From Thermoplasmata archaeon (lineage in GTDB: Archaea > Thermoplasmatota > Thermoplasmata > Lutacidiplasmatales > UBA184), in the NCBI GenBank assembly GCA_021828085.1, contig JAKATE010000005.1, positions 1 through 28,967 on the forward strand: a stretch of DNA of 28,967 nt, in the 5' to 3' direction. The notes under the pieces are model-generated. The model did no database searches. It was not told where the DNA came from and was given only the letters and a program-made list of their open reading frames with translations. A program made the translations under genes and the position numbers. How positions within the stretch are numbered: the stretch's first letter is position 1; each line of letters begins with the position of its first letter. Below, piece by piece: positions 14,407-24,000 of this stretch.

Positions 14407-15933
14407 TCAGCGGGGGTCCGTCGCGAGGGCGGGGTCTCCTCCGACGGGCACGTTCCCGGGACCGGCCCCGGGGGCAGAGGCGAAGCTCCGCCGCCCCCGG
14501 AGCACCGACAGGACAAGCGACATGAGCACGAGCGCGAGGGCGACCACGAAGACGGCCCGCATGCCGGTGATGAACGCGTTGTCCAGCCGGGCGTCCAGAT
14601 CGAGCACCCCGAGGAAGATGGCGAAGGCCTCCGAGCGGGGGATCGAGACGGAGACCACCAGGAGGGCGAGGGCGAAGCTCGTCACAGTCCCCACGGTGGT
14701 GAACATCCGAAGCAGCCCCGAGGCGACCCCGTAGGCCCCTTCCGGGGCCCCGGCCATCACCTCGCTGTTGTTGGAGGGATAGAAGGTGCTGTTGCCGGCC
14801 CCGCTCACGACCGAGCCGACGACGACGAGGGCGAGGGGGGTGACGGTTCCGAGGGTGGAGTAGACCAGGATGCCGCCGAGCTGGCAGGCCAGGCCGATCG
14901 AGGCCACGATCCGGGCCCCATGACGGTCGGAGCTCCTCCCGGCGAAGGGGGCGAGGAAGGCGCCGAGGAGGTACCCTGGGACGAGGAGCACCGAGGCGGT
15001 GAAGGGGCTCAGCCCCCGGACCCCCTGCAGGTACATGATCACCACGAAGAGGACCGCCAGGTTCGCCGTGGACTGGAAGAACGCGGCCAGGATCGAAGCG
15101 CTGAGCGTCCAGCGCCGGAGGATGCGGAAGTCGAGCAGGGGCTCGTGGGCGAAGCGCGCCTCCCAAAGGGCGAACGCGGCGAGGCTCGCCACTCCCGCGG
15201 CGAGCGCGACGGCCAGGGAACCCGACCAACCGAACCCGGCCGTGTAGGCGGCGGTGATGAGCACCAGGACGAGCCCGAGGGTCAGCAGCCCCATCCCCAC
15301 CAGGTCGAGCCGGCGCACCTGGCGGGGGGAGCGCTCCACCAGGAAGCGGTAGGCGAGCAGCCCGGCCATGAGCCCGATGGGGAGGTTGAGGAAGAAGATC
15401 CACCGCCATGAGACGAACGTCGTCAGGACCCCTCCCAGGAGGATCCCGACGATGGCCCCGGTGGAGTAGCCGACCCCCGTGAGCCCGTAGGCCATGCCCC
15501 TCCGCCGGGGAGGGAAGGTGTCCGCCACGATGGCGCCGCTGTTGGCGAAGAGCATCGCCCCGCCGACCCCCTGGATCGTCCGGAAAGCGATGATCTCCGC
15601 CCCGTTCCCGGCGAGACCGCTCAGGAGCGAGGCGAGGGTGAAGACGAAGAACCCGACGTTGAACATGCGGACCCGGCCGTACATGTCGCCGAGCCGTCCC
15701 ACCTGGGTACCGAGCGTGGCGAGCACGAGCAGGTAGGCCATGATGATCCAGACCCCGGTCACCAGCCCGGTGTGGAGGTCGCTCAGCATCGTGGGGAGCG
15801 CCAGGATGACCGCGGTGGTGTCGATGGCGGTCATCATCACCGCGGCGAAGACGATGGCGAGGGTCAGCCGCTCGTACCTCGCGCCTGCGCCGGCGCTCGG
15901 TTCCGGTACGGCCGGCGGGGAGGCCTGGGGCAC
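14407..15933 (-). CDS. MFS multidrug exporter, DHA2 (EmrB/QacA) type
   Basis: 508 residues, about 14 hydrophobic helices, the usual size for proton-driven DHA2 exporters of drugs and other hydrophobic compounds. In the first helix is the DHA2-type acidic motif AIDTTAVILALPTM (Asp38), and motif A is GRLGDMYGRVRM (79-90), with a second-half copy GRSSDRHGARI. The antiporter helix carries GVGYSTGAIVGILLGGVL. The start is GTG at 15933; a weak TATA-like CTTGAAATC lies about 22-30 bp upstream. The nearby MarR gene makes it a likely regulated exporter. The substrate cannot be inferred. Confidence 0.93.
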   Translation of the reverse strand: MPQASPPAVPEPSAGAGARYERLTLAIVFAAVMMTAIDTTAVILALPTMLSDLHTGLVTGVWIIMAYLLVLATLGTQVGRLGDMYGRVRMFNVGFFVFTLASLLSGLAGNGAEIIAFRTIQGVGGAMLFANSGAIVADTFPPRRRGMAYGLTGVGYSTGAIVGILLGGVLTTFVSWRWIFFLNLPIGLMAGLLAYRFLVERSPRQVRRLDLVGMGLLTLGLVLVLITAAYTAGFGWSGSLAVALAAGVASLAAFALWEARFAHEPLLDFRILRRWTLSASILAAFFQSTANLAVLFVVIMYLQGVRGLSPFTASVLLVPGYLLGAFLAPFAGRSSDRHGARIVASIGLACQLGGILVYSTLGTVTPLALVVVGSVVSGAGNSTFYPSNNSEVMAGAPEGAYGVASGLLRMFTTVGTVTSFALALLVVSVSIPRSEAFAIFLGVLDLDARLDNAFITGMRAVFVVALALVLMSLVLSVLRGRRSFASAPGAGPGNVPVGGDPALATDPR

Positions 15934-16099
15934 GCCGCGAAGAGTTCCCCAGCCGATTTCAAGCTGGAGAGCGCCGTTGGAGGGGGGACGACGCGACGCC
16001 CCGGAATCTCCGGTGCCGCTCTCCCGACGGGAAGGCGAACGGGAAGGGAGCTCCCGCTCTGCGCGGCCTCGGACTCTTCAGCGTTCCCCGACGGGGTCC

Positions 16100-17230
16100 C
16101 TACGTCGCGGCCTTGCGCGCCCGGGAGGCCCCCTCCACCAGGGAGCGGAGCTTCGCCCAGGCCACCTCGAGGGTGCGGGTGCGGAGCCCGCAGTCCGGGT
16201 TCGCGTAGACCAGAGCGGGGTCGCCCAGGGCGCGCGCCGCCGAGAGCAGGCGCGTCTCGACCTCCTCGGGGGTCTCCACCCGGTCCTGGTGAACATCGAG
16301 GACGCCCACGCCGAGCTCGCGCCCGTCGTTATGCTCGGCGAAGACCTCCAGGTCCTTGAGTTCGGGGCTCGCCGGGGTGATCCGGTTGGCGAACTCAAGC
16401 AGGAACTGCGAGCAGCGCTTCGCCTCGAAGAGGGCGGGGAAGAGCGATCGGTAGTCCGAGAAGCAGATGTGCATGACGAACTTCCCCGGGAGCCCCCGGG
16501 TGCTCTCGTTGAAGGCCTCCACAAGGAGCTCGGTCTCGTTCGGGTGGGTCCCCCCGGCCGGCTCGTCGATCTGGATGAGCTCGGCGCCCGCCCGGGTGAG
16601 GGCGCGCAGGGTCGGACGGAGCGCATCGCGCGCGAGCGAGACCACCAAATCCCGCTGCGCGGCGCGGCGCAACCTGGGGCCCTTCCAGCCGGGACGCCGG
16701 CGCAGGTAGAACTCGTTCCAGGACCAGTCAGCGAGGGTGTACGCCCCCGTGACGGGGACCTTGAGCGGCCTTGTGGCGCGCTCGCGGGCGAAGCGGAACT
16801 CCTCCACATGGTACGGGGCCTTGAGCCCCACCGGGCCCACCGAGGCCGCCTTGAGGTAGTACTTGTTGTCGAAGGAGCGGACGTGCCCGAGGAAATCGAA
16901 CCCCTCCATCTGGCGGATGGGGTACTCGTACATCTCGACGCGGCGCGCCTCGCCGTCGTACACCCGGTCGAGCCCGGCCCGCTCGAGGAGCCGAAGGAGG
17001 AAGAGCGCCCCCAGGTCGCGCAGCGAAGCCGCGTCCCGGGGGAAGGCCCCCGAGGACATCGCGCGCGCCAGTCCCCCGTCCGTGGCCGGGACGGGCAGCC
17101 GCGGCACCCAGCGGGCGAGCTCGGCCCGGGCGTTCGGGGAGAGCGGCTGACCCCTCAGCCCCTCCACCAGCCAGAGCGGCTTGCGCAGCGAGCCCACTTC
17201 CTGCGTGGGGAAGAGCCACTCGTCCCTCAT
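16100..17230 (-). CDS. metE: Methionine synthase, MetE catalytic-domain type
   Basis: 376 residues equivalent to the C-terminal catalytic half of bacterial MetE, which methylates homocysteine to methionine. The zinc ligands are all present: His254 and Cys256 (FVMHICFSDY), Glu279 (LLEFANR) and Cys347 (ANPDCGLRTR). LIQIDEPA at 218-225 is the conserved barrel strand before them, and DVHQDRVETPEEV matches the family's later strand. The ATG overlaps the stop of the upstream MetE-related gene in an ATGA, so the pair is translationally coupled. Archaeal split forms may use a methyl donor other than methyl-tetrahydrofolate; this cannot be read from the sequence. Confidence 0.92.
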   Translation of the reverse strand: MRDEWLFPTQEVGSLRKPLWLVEGLRGQPLSPNARAELARWVPRLPVPATDGGLARAMSSGAFPRDAASLRDLGALFLLRLLERAGLDRVYDGEARRVEMYEYPIRQMEGFDFLGHVRSFDNKYYLKAASVGPVGLKAPYHVEEFRFARERATRPLKVPVTGAYTLADWSWNEFYLRRRPGWKGPRLRRAAQRDLVVSLARDALRPTLRALTRAGAELIQIDEPAGGTHPNETELLVEAFNESTRGLPGKFVMHICFSDYRSLFPALFEAKRCSQFLLEFANRITPASPELKDLEVFAEHNDGRELGVGVLDVHQDRVETPEEVETRLLSAARALGDPALVYANPDCGLRTRTLEVAWAKLRSLVEGASRARKAAT

Positions 17231-18267
17231 GGTCGTCCCTTGCGGCGGGACCGGGAGCCGCGCGCGCTCCGGGCCGGAGGCTTCGGGGCGGGCTTCGTCC
17301 GTCCCGCAAGGAGCGTCTCCCGGGCGCGGGCGAGAACCGTGAGCTTGCGCTCGGCCGCTTCCGCGGTGAGGAGGTCGAGCGAGGCGGCCGGGCCGAGGAA
17401 GATCCCCTTCGGGCCGAGCCGACGGTCGAGCCCCCTCACCAGTCGAAGGAGCTCCCCCAGGTCCTCCGGTAGGCTCGTCCAGGGGTCGAGGATCCCGAGT
17501 CCCAGGGTCTTGTCCTTAGGGAAGGAGCGCAGTCGGGGGGGCTCGGTCACGGTGAGGTCGCACCCGAGCACGGAGGCCGGCAGGCGGGCGAGGAAGGGGA
17601 GCACTTGCGCGGCGTCGCCGAAGAAGGTCCAGATCCCGTTGAGCTCCCGCCCGAGGATGGATCGCAGCGGGCGGTAAGCCCGCTCGAGACCGGGCTGGTC
17701 CGAGGCTCGGGGAGGATGGGTGACCAAGCAGGGCTCCAGGAGCAGAAGATGCGACGCCCCGTCGCGCTCCAGCGCTCCCACCTCCTGGGCGAGCCGTCCC
17801 GCCCATAAGGCGGCGAGCGCGGGGAGCGGACGGCTCTTCGGGTCCTCGCAGAGGTTCGCGAAGGTCCACGGGCCGGGAAAGATCCACGCCCGAGGTCTCC
17901 CCGGGGCCCAGGGAGTTAGGTCCGGCAAGCTCGAGAGAAGGGTCCCTCCCTTCGGGGAGAGCGTCCCGGTGATCCGCGGGGGCCGGAAGAACGTATTGGT
18001 CTCGAACCAGCGGGAGAGCGCCCCCGTCTCGAGGTTCTCCGTCCGCTCGATCCAGGGACGGAAGAGGTCCTGCCAAGGGAGCAGTCCTCCGGTGACCCAG
18101 TCGAACCCGAGTTCGATCTCCCGCCGGGTCACGCGCTCGCTCTCAGCGTCGTAGCGCGCCCGAACGGCGGCTTCGGTTTCGAGACCGCGGTCCTTGCGCC
18201 GGGTGACCTCCACCAGGGCCTCGGAACGGGGGAAGGGACCGGTGAGCCCCGCGAAGTACGAAGCCAT
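17227..18267 (-). CDS. MetE N-terminal-like partner of methionine synthase
   Basis: 346 residues resembling the N-terminal barrel of MetE or archaeal MetE-related proteins: the opening YFAGLTGPFPRSEALVE, GFDWVTGGLLPWQDLFRPW, then GPWTFANLCED and LLLEPCLVTHPP. No zinc-binding His-x-Cys is present, so it is not itself expected to be catalytic; a substrate-binding or structural role with the next gene is inferred. The C-terminal 35 residues are strongly basic and rich in Arg, Pro and Ser. A TATA-like TTTTGAA stretch (18291-18298) lies 24-31 bp ahead of the ATG. This is the first gene of the two-gene operon. Confidence 0.85.
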   Translation of the reverse strand: MASYFAGLTGPFPRSEALVEVTRRKDRGLETEAAVRARYDAESERVTRREIELGFDWVTGGLLPWQDLFRPWIERTENLETGALSRWFETNTFFRPPRITGTLSPKGGTLLSSLPDLTPWAPGRPRAWIFPGPWTFANLCEDPKSRPLPALAALWAGRLAQEVGALERDGASHLLLLEPCLVTHPPRASDQPGLERAYRPLRSILGRELNGIWTFFGDAAQVLPFLARLPASVLGCDLTVTEPPRLRSFPKDKTLGLGILDPWTSLPEDLGELLRLVRGLDRRLGPKGIFLGPAASLDLLTAEAAERKLTVLARARETLLAGRTKPAPKPPARSARGSRSRRKGRP

Positions 18268-18290
18268 CGGCGCGCTCGGAGACGGGGGGG

Positions 18291-18298
18291 TTCAAAAT
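18291..18298 (-). promoter_or_regulatory. TATA-like element for the methionine synthase operon
   Basis: ATTTTGAA on the minus strand, 24-31 bp ahead of the ATG at 18267, in an otherwise GC-rich region; it implies a leaderless message. Confidence 0.4.
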
Positions 18299-18403
18299 CC
18301 CATCGGTAGACACCGGGGGTCTCCCGGGTTGCTCCCCGTGCAAACCCGCCCCATGCCCCTCTCGAGGGATCGAGGGGCCGGGGCCCCCTCGCCGGGCTCC
18401 CGG

Positions 18404-18970
18404 TCAGGGAGGCGGGAGGTCCGCGTCCTCGGGAAGGGGACGGGGGATGTCCACGCCCAGCGCCTTCAGTCTCTCTTCGGATTCGAGGATGGCCAGGTGG
18501 AGGTCGGGAATGGAACGCTCGATCTCGTCGAGGTAGCGCACGCACTGACGGAGGGTCCGACCAGCCCGGTCGGCCTCGTCCGCGGAAGGGGGAGGGGGGA
18601 GCGACGGCGGGGAGGAGCGGACTTCCGGCTCCAAATCCGCCTCCATCCAGGCGAGCGCCGGGTCCACGGCAAGCTCCTCCGACTCCCGGGGGTCGGCGGT
18701 GTCGGGTTCCACCGTGAGGGCGTCGGCCTCGCGCCGGAGCTCGCGGTAGCGCTCAGGACCGACGAGGCTGCGCGCCTGGTCTCCCAGGAGGTCCAGGCAG
18801 CGTCGGATCTGCCCGAAGAGCAGGAAGCGGGTGGCACGGACGCGCCGCAGACGGGTGACAGCCGCCTCATACTCCTGCAGCGCTGAGCGGCGGCGGGGCT
18901 CCATCGGGTCAGGCGCGACCGCGAGGGGCGAGGGGACGACCGGTAGTGGACTGCTGGATCCTCCAGGCAT
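18404..18970 (-). CDS. Unknown helical protein
   Basis: 188 residues, no family recognised. It is predicted mostly helical: about 28-90 (ALQEYEAAVTRLRRVRATRF, then LGDQARSLVGPERYRELRRE) and about 130-172 (DEADRAGRTLRQCVRYLDEI), joined by an acidic, Pro-rich linker around 90-130. There is no signal peptide or membrane segment. The ATG at 18970 is supported by a weak TATA-like AGTATTC 36-42 bp upstream; an internal ATG at 18904 would remove a Ser/Pro-rich leader of 22 residues and is an alternative. It is divergent from the malic enzyme gene. Confidence 0.6.
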   Translation of the reverse strand: MPGGSSSPLPVVPSPLAVAPDPMEPRRRSALQEYEAAVTRLRRVRATRFLLFGQIRRCLDLLGDQARSLVGPERYRELRREADALTVEPDTADPRESEELAVDPALAWMEADLEPEVRSSPPSLPPPPSADEADRAGRTLRQCVRYLDEIERSIPDLHLAILESEERLKALGVDIPRPLPEDADLPPP

Positions 18971-19105
18971 CCGTATCGACCTAGGGGATGCCCTCGCCTC
19001 CTCATGAATACTACCGGGGGGGGTCGGGAAGAGCGGCCCCCCGGGTCATCCCGCCTGAAGGAATGCTTCAAGAACGCTCCCGACCCTAGCACGCCAGGCC
19101 CTCCG

Positions 19106-20548
19106 ATGGTGGACGCAGTACCGAAGGATCCCGGGGCGAGGCCGCTCCCGGGCCGGAGCGAGGAGAGGGAGGAGGAGCAGGCCCGGGAGGCCGAGGAAGA
19201 GACCCGGGGGCTCTCCGAGCGCGCCGTGGCGCTCGCCCGCTATTACGCCGGCAAGATCGAGGTGGTCCCCCGGGTACCGATCCGGGGGCTCCGGGACTTT
19301 GCCTATTGGTACACTCCCGGCATCGCCGAGGTCTCCCGGCAGATCCACCGGGACCCGGAGGCGGCCTTCGATCTCACCGGGCGATGGAACACCATCGCCA
19401 TCGTGACCGACGGCTCGCGGGTGCTCGGCCTGGGGGACGTGGGGCCCGAGGCCGCGCTCCCGGTCATGGAGGGAAAGGCGCTGCTCTTCAAGTATCTCGG
19501 CGGGGTGGATGCCTTCCCCCTCCCCGTACGGATCTCCGACGAGCGTGCCCTGGTGGAGACCGTGGAGCGGCTCGTGCCGGCCCTCGGAGGGGTGAACCTG
19601 GAGGACATCGCGAGCCCGAAGTGCTTCAACGTCCTCTCCGAGCTGCAGAGCACGCTCCCCATCCCCGTCTGGCACGACGACCAGCTCGGGACGGCCGCGG
19701 CCACCGTGGCGGGGCTGCTCAACGCCCTCACGGTGACGGGAAGGCGGATCGAGCGGGCGAACATCGTGCTCCTGGGCGCGGGGGCGGCGAACCTCGCTAC
19801 GGCCCGGCTCCTGCAGGTCCTCAAGGCGGACATGGGAGCGCTCACGGTGGTGGATCAGAAGGGGATCCTCCACGCCGAACGGGAGGACCTGGACACCCTC
19901 ATGCTGCACAACCGCTGGAAGTACGAGCTGGCGCTCACCACCAACGACTCCGGCCGGAGAGGGGGGCTCAAGGAGGCGCTGGACGGCGCCGACGTCCTCA
20001 TCGCCGCGAGCACCCCGACCCCAGGGATCGTGAAGGCCGAGTGGATCCCGACGATGGCGCCGAAGCCCGTGGTCTTCGCGCTGGCGAACCCCGAGCCGGA
20101 GATCTGGCCGTCGGTGGCCCTCGATGCGGGGGCCGCGGTGGTGGCCACGGGACGGAGCGACTTCCCCAACCAGGTGAACAACTCCCTGGTCTTTCCCGCG
20201 GTCTTCCGGGGGGTGCTCGATGCGCGCGCGAAGAAGATCCCCGACGCGGTGGTCCTCGCCGCGGCGCGCGAGCTGGCCCGGGGGGCCGAGGAACGGGGCG
20301 TCTCCGCGACGCACATCCTGCCGACCATGGAGGAGGAGCGGGTCTTCCCGCGGATGGCCGCCAGCGTCGCCACGGCGTGTGTGGAGCTCTCCCTGGCTCG
20401 GGCCCGGCTCAGCCGGGCGGAGTTCCTCGAGCGCGCGGAGGCGCGCATGGCCCGGCCCCGCCGCCTGGCGGAGGTGCTCATCCAGAGCGGCCTCATCCCT
20501 CCCATGCCTCTCCCCCCGGAAGAGCCCGCGGGGAACCAAGGTAGCTGA
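19106..20548 (+). CDS. Malic enzyme (oxaloacetate-decarboxylating malate dehydrogenase)
   Basis: 480 residues from the chosen ATG. It oxidatively decarboxylates malate to pyruvate with NAD(P). Conserved parts are the Tyr of WYTPGIAEVS (Tyr69), the Lys-containing MEGKALLFKYLGGVDAFP, the metal-binding LEDI (Glu166, Asp167), WHDDQLGTA with Asp191 and Asp192, and the nucleotide-binding LLGAGAANLATA (223-234). The usual HDDQHGTA has Leu for the second His here. A charged, Glu-rich extension of about 35 residues precedes the catalytic region. The frame is open back to an ATG at 19004, but those 34 residues are low-complexity. Cofactor preference is unclear. The GNAT gene follows after 2 nt. Confidence 0.92.
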   Translation: MVDAVPKDPGARPLPGRSEEREEEQAREAEEETRGLSERAVALARYYAGKIEVVPRVPIRGLRDFAYWYTPGIAEVSRQIHRDPEAAFDLTGRWNTIAIVTDGSRVLGLGDVGPEAALPVMEGKALLFKYLGGVDAFPLPVRISDERALVETVERLVPALGGVNLEDIASPKCFNVLSELQSTLPIPVWHDDQLGTAAATVAGLLNALTVTGRRIERANIVLLGAGAANLATARLLQVLKADMGALTVVDQKGILHAEREDLDTLMLHNRWKYELALTTNDSGRRGGLKEALDGADVLIAASTPTPGIVKAEWIPTMAPKPVVFALANPEPEIWPSVALDAGAAVVATGRSDFPNQVNNSLVFPAVFRGVLDARAKKIPDAVVLAAARELARGAEERGVSATHILPTMEEERVFPRMAASVATACVELSLARARLSRAEFLERAEARMARPRRLAEVLIQSGLIPPMPLPPEEPAGNQGS

Positions 20549-20550
20549 CC

Positions 20551-21084
20551 ATGAGCGAGAGTGGGATCGAGGCAGAGACGCACGGCGCCCATGGCCGATC
20601 GCCCGAGGGGTTCCGGATCCGCCCGGCGGGGGAGAAGGACGTACGGGCCATGGCCCAGCTGCTGGTCCGGCTCAAGCGGCTCAACGAGGAGTTCGACCCC
20701 CTGCTCAAGGTCCGCGAGGACGCCGAGGAGCAGGCGGTACGCCTCTTCACCCAGGGACTGGAGGAGCCCTCCTCGGTCATCCTCGTCGTGGAGGGGCACG
20801 GCACCGAGCGCGGGAAGATCGTCGGGGTTTCGCGGGCCCTGGTGCGGGAGCGTCTGTTCTACCAGCCCAAGACCGAGGGGGTCATCCTCGACATCTACCT
20901 CCTGCCGGCCTACCGACGCCTGCACGTGGGGGAGCAGCTGCTGAAGGAGACGGTCCGGCTGCTCAAGGAGAAGGGCGCCGGTATCGTGACGGCCGAGTTC
21001 CCCTCGCAGAACCAGATCGCGGTCCGTTTCTACGCCAAGCGCGGCTTCCGCCCGGTCGTGGCGACGCACGCCAAGGAGCTCTAG
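20551..21084 (+). CDS. GNAT-family N-acetyltransferase
   Basis: 177 residues. GNAT core elements are FRIRPAGEKDVRAMAQLL at the start, the beta4/acetyl-CoA loop ILDIYLLPAYRRLHVGEQLL (113-131), and the C-terminal NQIAVRFYAKRGFRPV (154-169). The pyrophosphate loop reads RRLHVGEQL rather than the ideal R-x-x-G-x-G/A. The acceptor could be a small amine or a protein; nothing in the sequence decides. The ATG lies 2 nt after the malic enzyme stop, so the two are almost certainly co-transcribed. Its TAG stop overlaps the stop of the converging MMPL gene within a CTAG. Confidence 0.88.
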   Translation: MSESGIEAETHGAHGRSPEGFRIRPAGEKDVRAMAQLLVRLKRLNEEFDPLLKVREDAEEQAVRLFTQGLEEPSSVILVVEGHGTERGKIVGVSRALVRERLFYQPKTEGVILDIYLLPAYRRLHVGEQLLKETVRLLKEKGAGIVTAEFPSQNQIAVRFYAKRGFRPVVATHAKEL

Positions 21085-24000
21085 GGGGACGGGGGTCGCC
21101 CGTCCTCGTCGGGAGGCGCTCGGGCCCCCCGGTGCGCGCCTCCCCGCTGGAGCGCGCGCGGTCCCCACCAGGCCCTCTCCCCGGTGAGCCTGAGCGCGGC
21201 CGGGACCAGGTAGGTCCGGACCACCATGGCGTCCAAGAGCACCGCGAGCCCCACCGCGAAGCCGAGCACGCGAAGCAGGATCACTTGGGCCAGGGTGAGG
21301 GAGAGGAAGGCCCCGGCCAGGATCACGCCCGCGGCGGTGATGATCCCCCCGGTGTGCGTCACAGCCTCGACGACGCTCTCGGGGGAGCCACCGGAGGAGA
21401 GCCGCTCCTCGCGGACGCGCGTGAGCAGGAAGATGTTGTAGTCCATCCCCAGGCCCATGACGAGCAGGAAGAGCACGGACGGGACGTAGAAGAACAGCCC
21501 CAGGCCGAGGATCCCCAGGGCGACGAGCGCCGTGATGGCCCAGGCCCAGGCGACGGTGACGCCGATGGTGAGCAAGGCCAGGGGGGGGAGAAGGGCCGAG
21601 CCCAGCGCGAGGAAGAGGAAGACGAGCAGCCCCACCACGATGGCGAGGACCATGAACTCGTTGCTCTGGGCGAGCTGGTCCTTGAGGTCCTCCGTCACCG
21701 CCGGCGCCCCGCCATAGCGGACCGACGCGACGGAGGGATGCCCGGAGAGGTAGGCGCTCACGTTCGCCCGGACGGCCCCCAGGGTGCCCACCGCCTCGGT
21801 GCTCTGCCCGTTGTGCGAGAGCTCCACGCTGTAGAGCACGGTCCTTCCATCCTCCCCGACGAAAGTGGAGAGGGCCGAGGAGAGCGCCGCCTGCCGGGCG
21901 GGGGGTAGGGTGTCGTAGGCGAGCCAGGTGGAGAGCGGCGCGCCGGCAGGCCCGAAGAGCGAGTCCACCTGGGAGACCCCGGCGTGGGAGGCCAGCAGCG
22001 AGCCCACCTCGTTGATCGCGGAGAGCTCGGAGGCGTTGGGAGGGCCACCGGGGGGGAGGAGCGGGGAGGGGACGGTCACCAGGACCGTGAGCGGGAAGAT
22101 GTAGCCGGGCCCGAAGGCGTGGGCGACCACTGCCGATCCCTGGAGGACGGGGTCGCTCGCCGGGATCTGGTCGAAGTAGTCGTACGTCTGCGGGGCGGAG
22201 AGGGCGACGTAGACGAGCGGGAGGGAGAGCAGCGCCACCGTCCCGAGGACGATGTAGGGCCTCCTTGTCGCGAAGAGGCTCGCCCGGTGGAAGTAGGTCC
22301 TCTTCCCCCGGAGCCGCTCGTTCCGCCGGTCCGCGTAGCGCCGGAAGCGCTCGCCCGTGTACGGCCAGAAGACCTTGGGACCGACGAGCGAGAGGATCGA
22401 CGGCACCAGGGTGACCGCCACCAGGACGGCGATGGCCACGCCGAGGGAGAGCACCTCCCCCCAGTTGGCGATGAGGCTCGCCCCGGAGAAGGCCATGGCG
22501 AGCGTCGCGAGGACCACGGCGAGCCCGCTGGTCACCACGCTCTCCCCGGCCCAGCTCACCGCCGTCACCACCGCCTCCGAGGAGGGGGCTCCCCCCACGA
22601 GCTCCTCCTTGTAGCGGGCCGTCAGGAAGACCGAGTAGTCGGTCCCCACCCCCAGCACGAAGGTGAACAGCAGGGTGGCGCTCGTCTCGGTGAAGGGTCC
22701 GAGCCAGCGGCTGAGCAGCACCATCCCCGCAAGGCCCAGCGCGAGGGCGATGCCGATGGTGCCGAGGATGATCACCGGGGCGAGCAGGCTGCGGAAGTAG
22801 ACCACGACGATGCCCAGGAGGAGCAGCAGGGTGACCGGGATGATGGTGGTCGTGTCCTGGTTGATGAGCTCGGTCTCCCGGGTGACCAGCGCGGAATCCC
22901 CGGTCTGGTAGGTGGAAAGGGTCCGCTCCGGGTCCGTCCGGTTGAGCGTCTGCGGGAGGAGGTGGGCGAGGGCATTGATGTCGGAGGCCACCGCGGCGCT
23001 GCTGTCGCTCTCGGTGTAGCTCACCTGAAGGAGCGTGACGTTCCCCGCGGGGGCGAGGTACTGCGCCCGCAGCGCCGCCGGGACCGAAAGCGGATAGCTC
23101 CAGAGGCTCTGCCCGGTGACGATTCCCTCGGTCCAGGCGTCGATCTGCGTGGCGTTGGCGCTCCTCGAGGGGAACTCCTCCCAGACGTAGGAGAGCCAGG
23201 CGCCCGGCATCCCCGCAGAGATCCCGATGAGCGTGGAGGCGGCGCCGCGGACGGACGGCCAGGCGGTGAAGTTCTGAAGCCCGAGCTGCCCGAAGACCGA
23301 GGTTCCCAGGGGGGTCGAGCGGAGGGGGGCGTTAACCGCCTCGACGACCCCCTGGGCGCAGGCAACTACGCCGCCGGGGTCCGCGGCGCACGCCGCGGTG
23401 CCGTTGAAGCCATTCCCCAACCCCGGAAGCCCCTGGTAGAAGATCGTGAGGTTCTGCAGCGCGTACGGGAGGTCAGCGTAGTCCCGCTCGGTCAGTTGGT
23501 AGGCCGGGTAATTGTACTGGGAGGCGTCCGTGGTGGTGTTGCCGACGAGCGCGCTCCAGGTGCTGGTGTAGGTCTCCGCGACCCCCCAGGTGAGCGCCGC
23601 GGTGGAGTTGATGGCCAAGAGCGGGTCGGGGCTCCCGGAAAGGCCACTCTTCAGGGTCGCGAGACCGAGGGTGGTCTCGCCCGCGAGGTAGGTCTCGTAG
23701 GAGCTGTAGAGGCTCGAGACCCCCGCGATCGCCTTCAGCGAGGGATCCGAAAGGATCGCCTGTCCAAGGGCGAGCGTGCTCGCCTGGCCCACGCTCCCGG
23801 TGACGTTCCTCCCGGCCAGGACGATGAGGCTGGAGGAGGGGCTGACCAGACCCGGGAACTCGCGCGCAAGCAGCGCCGCCGCCTGCTGGCTGGGGGCGGA
23901 GGAAGGTAGGGTCACGGTGGAGGGGCTGGTGGCCGAGCTCATCTGGCCCAGCAGAGGGAGCGCCGCAAGGAGGAGGACGACCCAGACGGCGATGACCCAG

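Noticed and set aside
15740..17677. A 645-residue plus-strand open frame over the exporter and methionine synthase genes
   Set aside because: It is antisense to well-supported genes with conserved motifs and has no recognisable domain.
18366..18400. Terminator hairpin after the unknown helical gene
   Set aside because: GAGGGGCC and GGCCCCCTC can pair only with a bulge and almost no loop, and no T tract follows on the minus strand.
21984..23909. A 641-residue plus-strand open frame inside the MMPL gene
   Set aside because: Arg/Gly/Glu-rich shadow of a gene with two perfect MMPL signatures.
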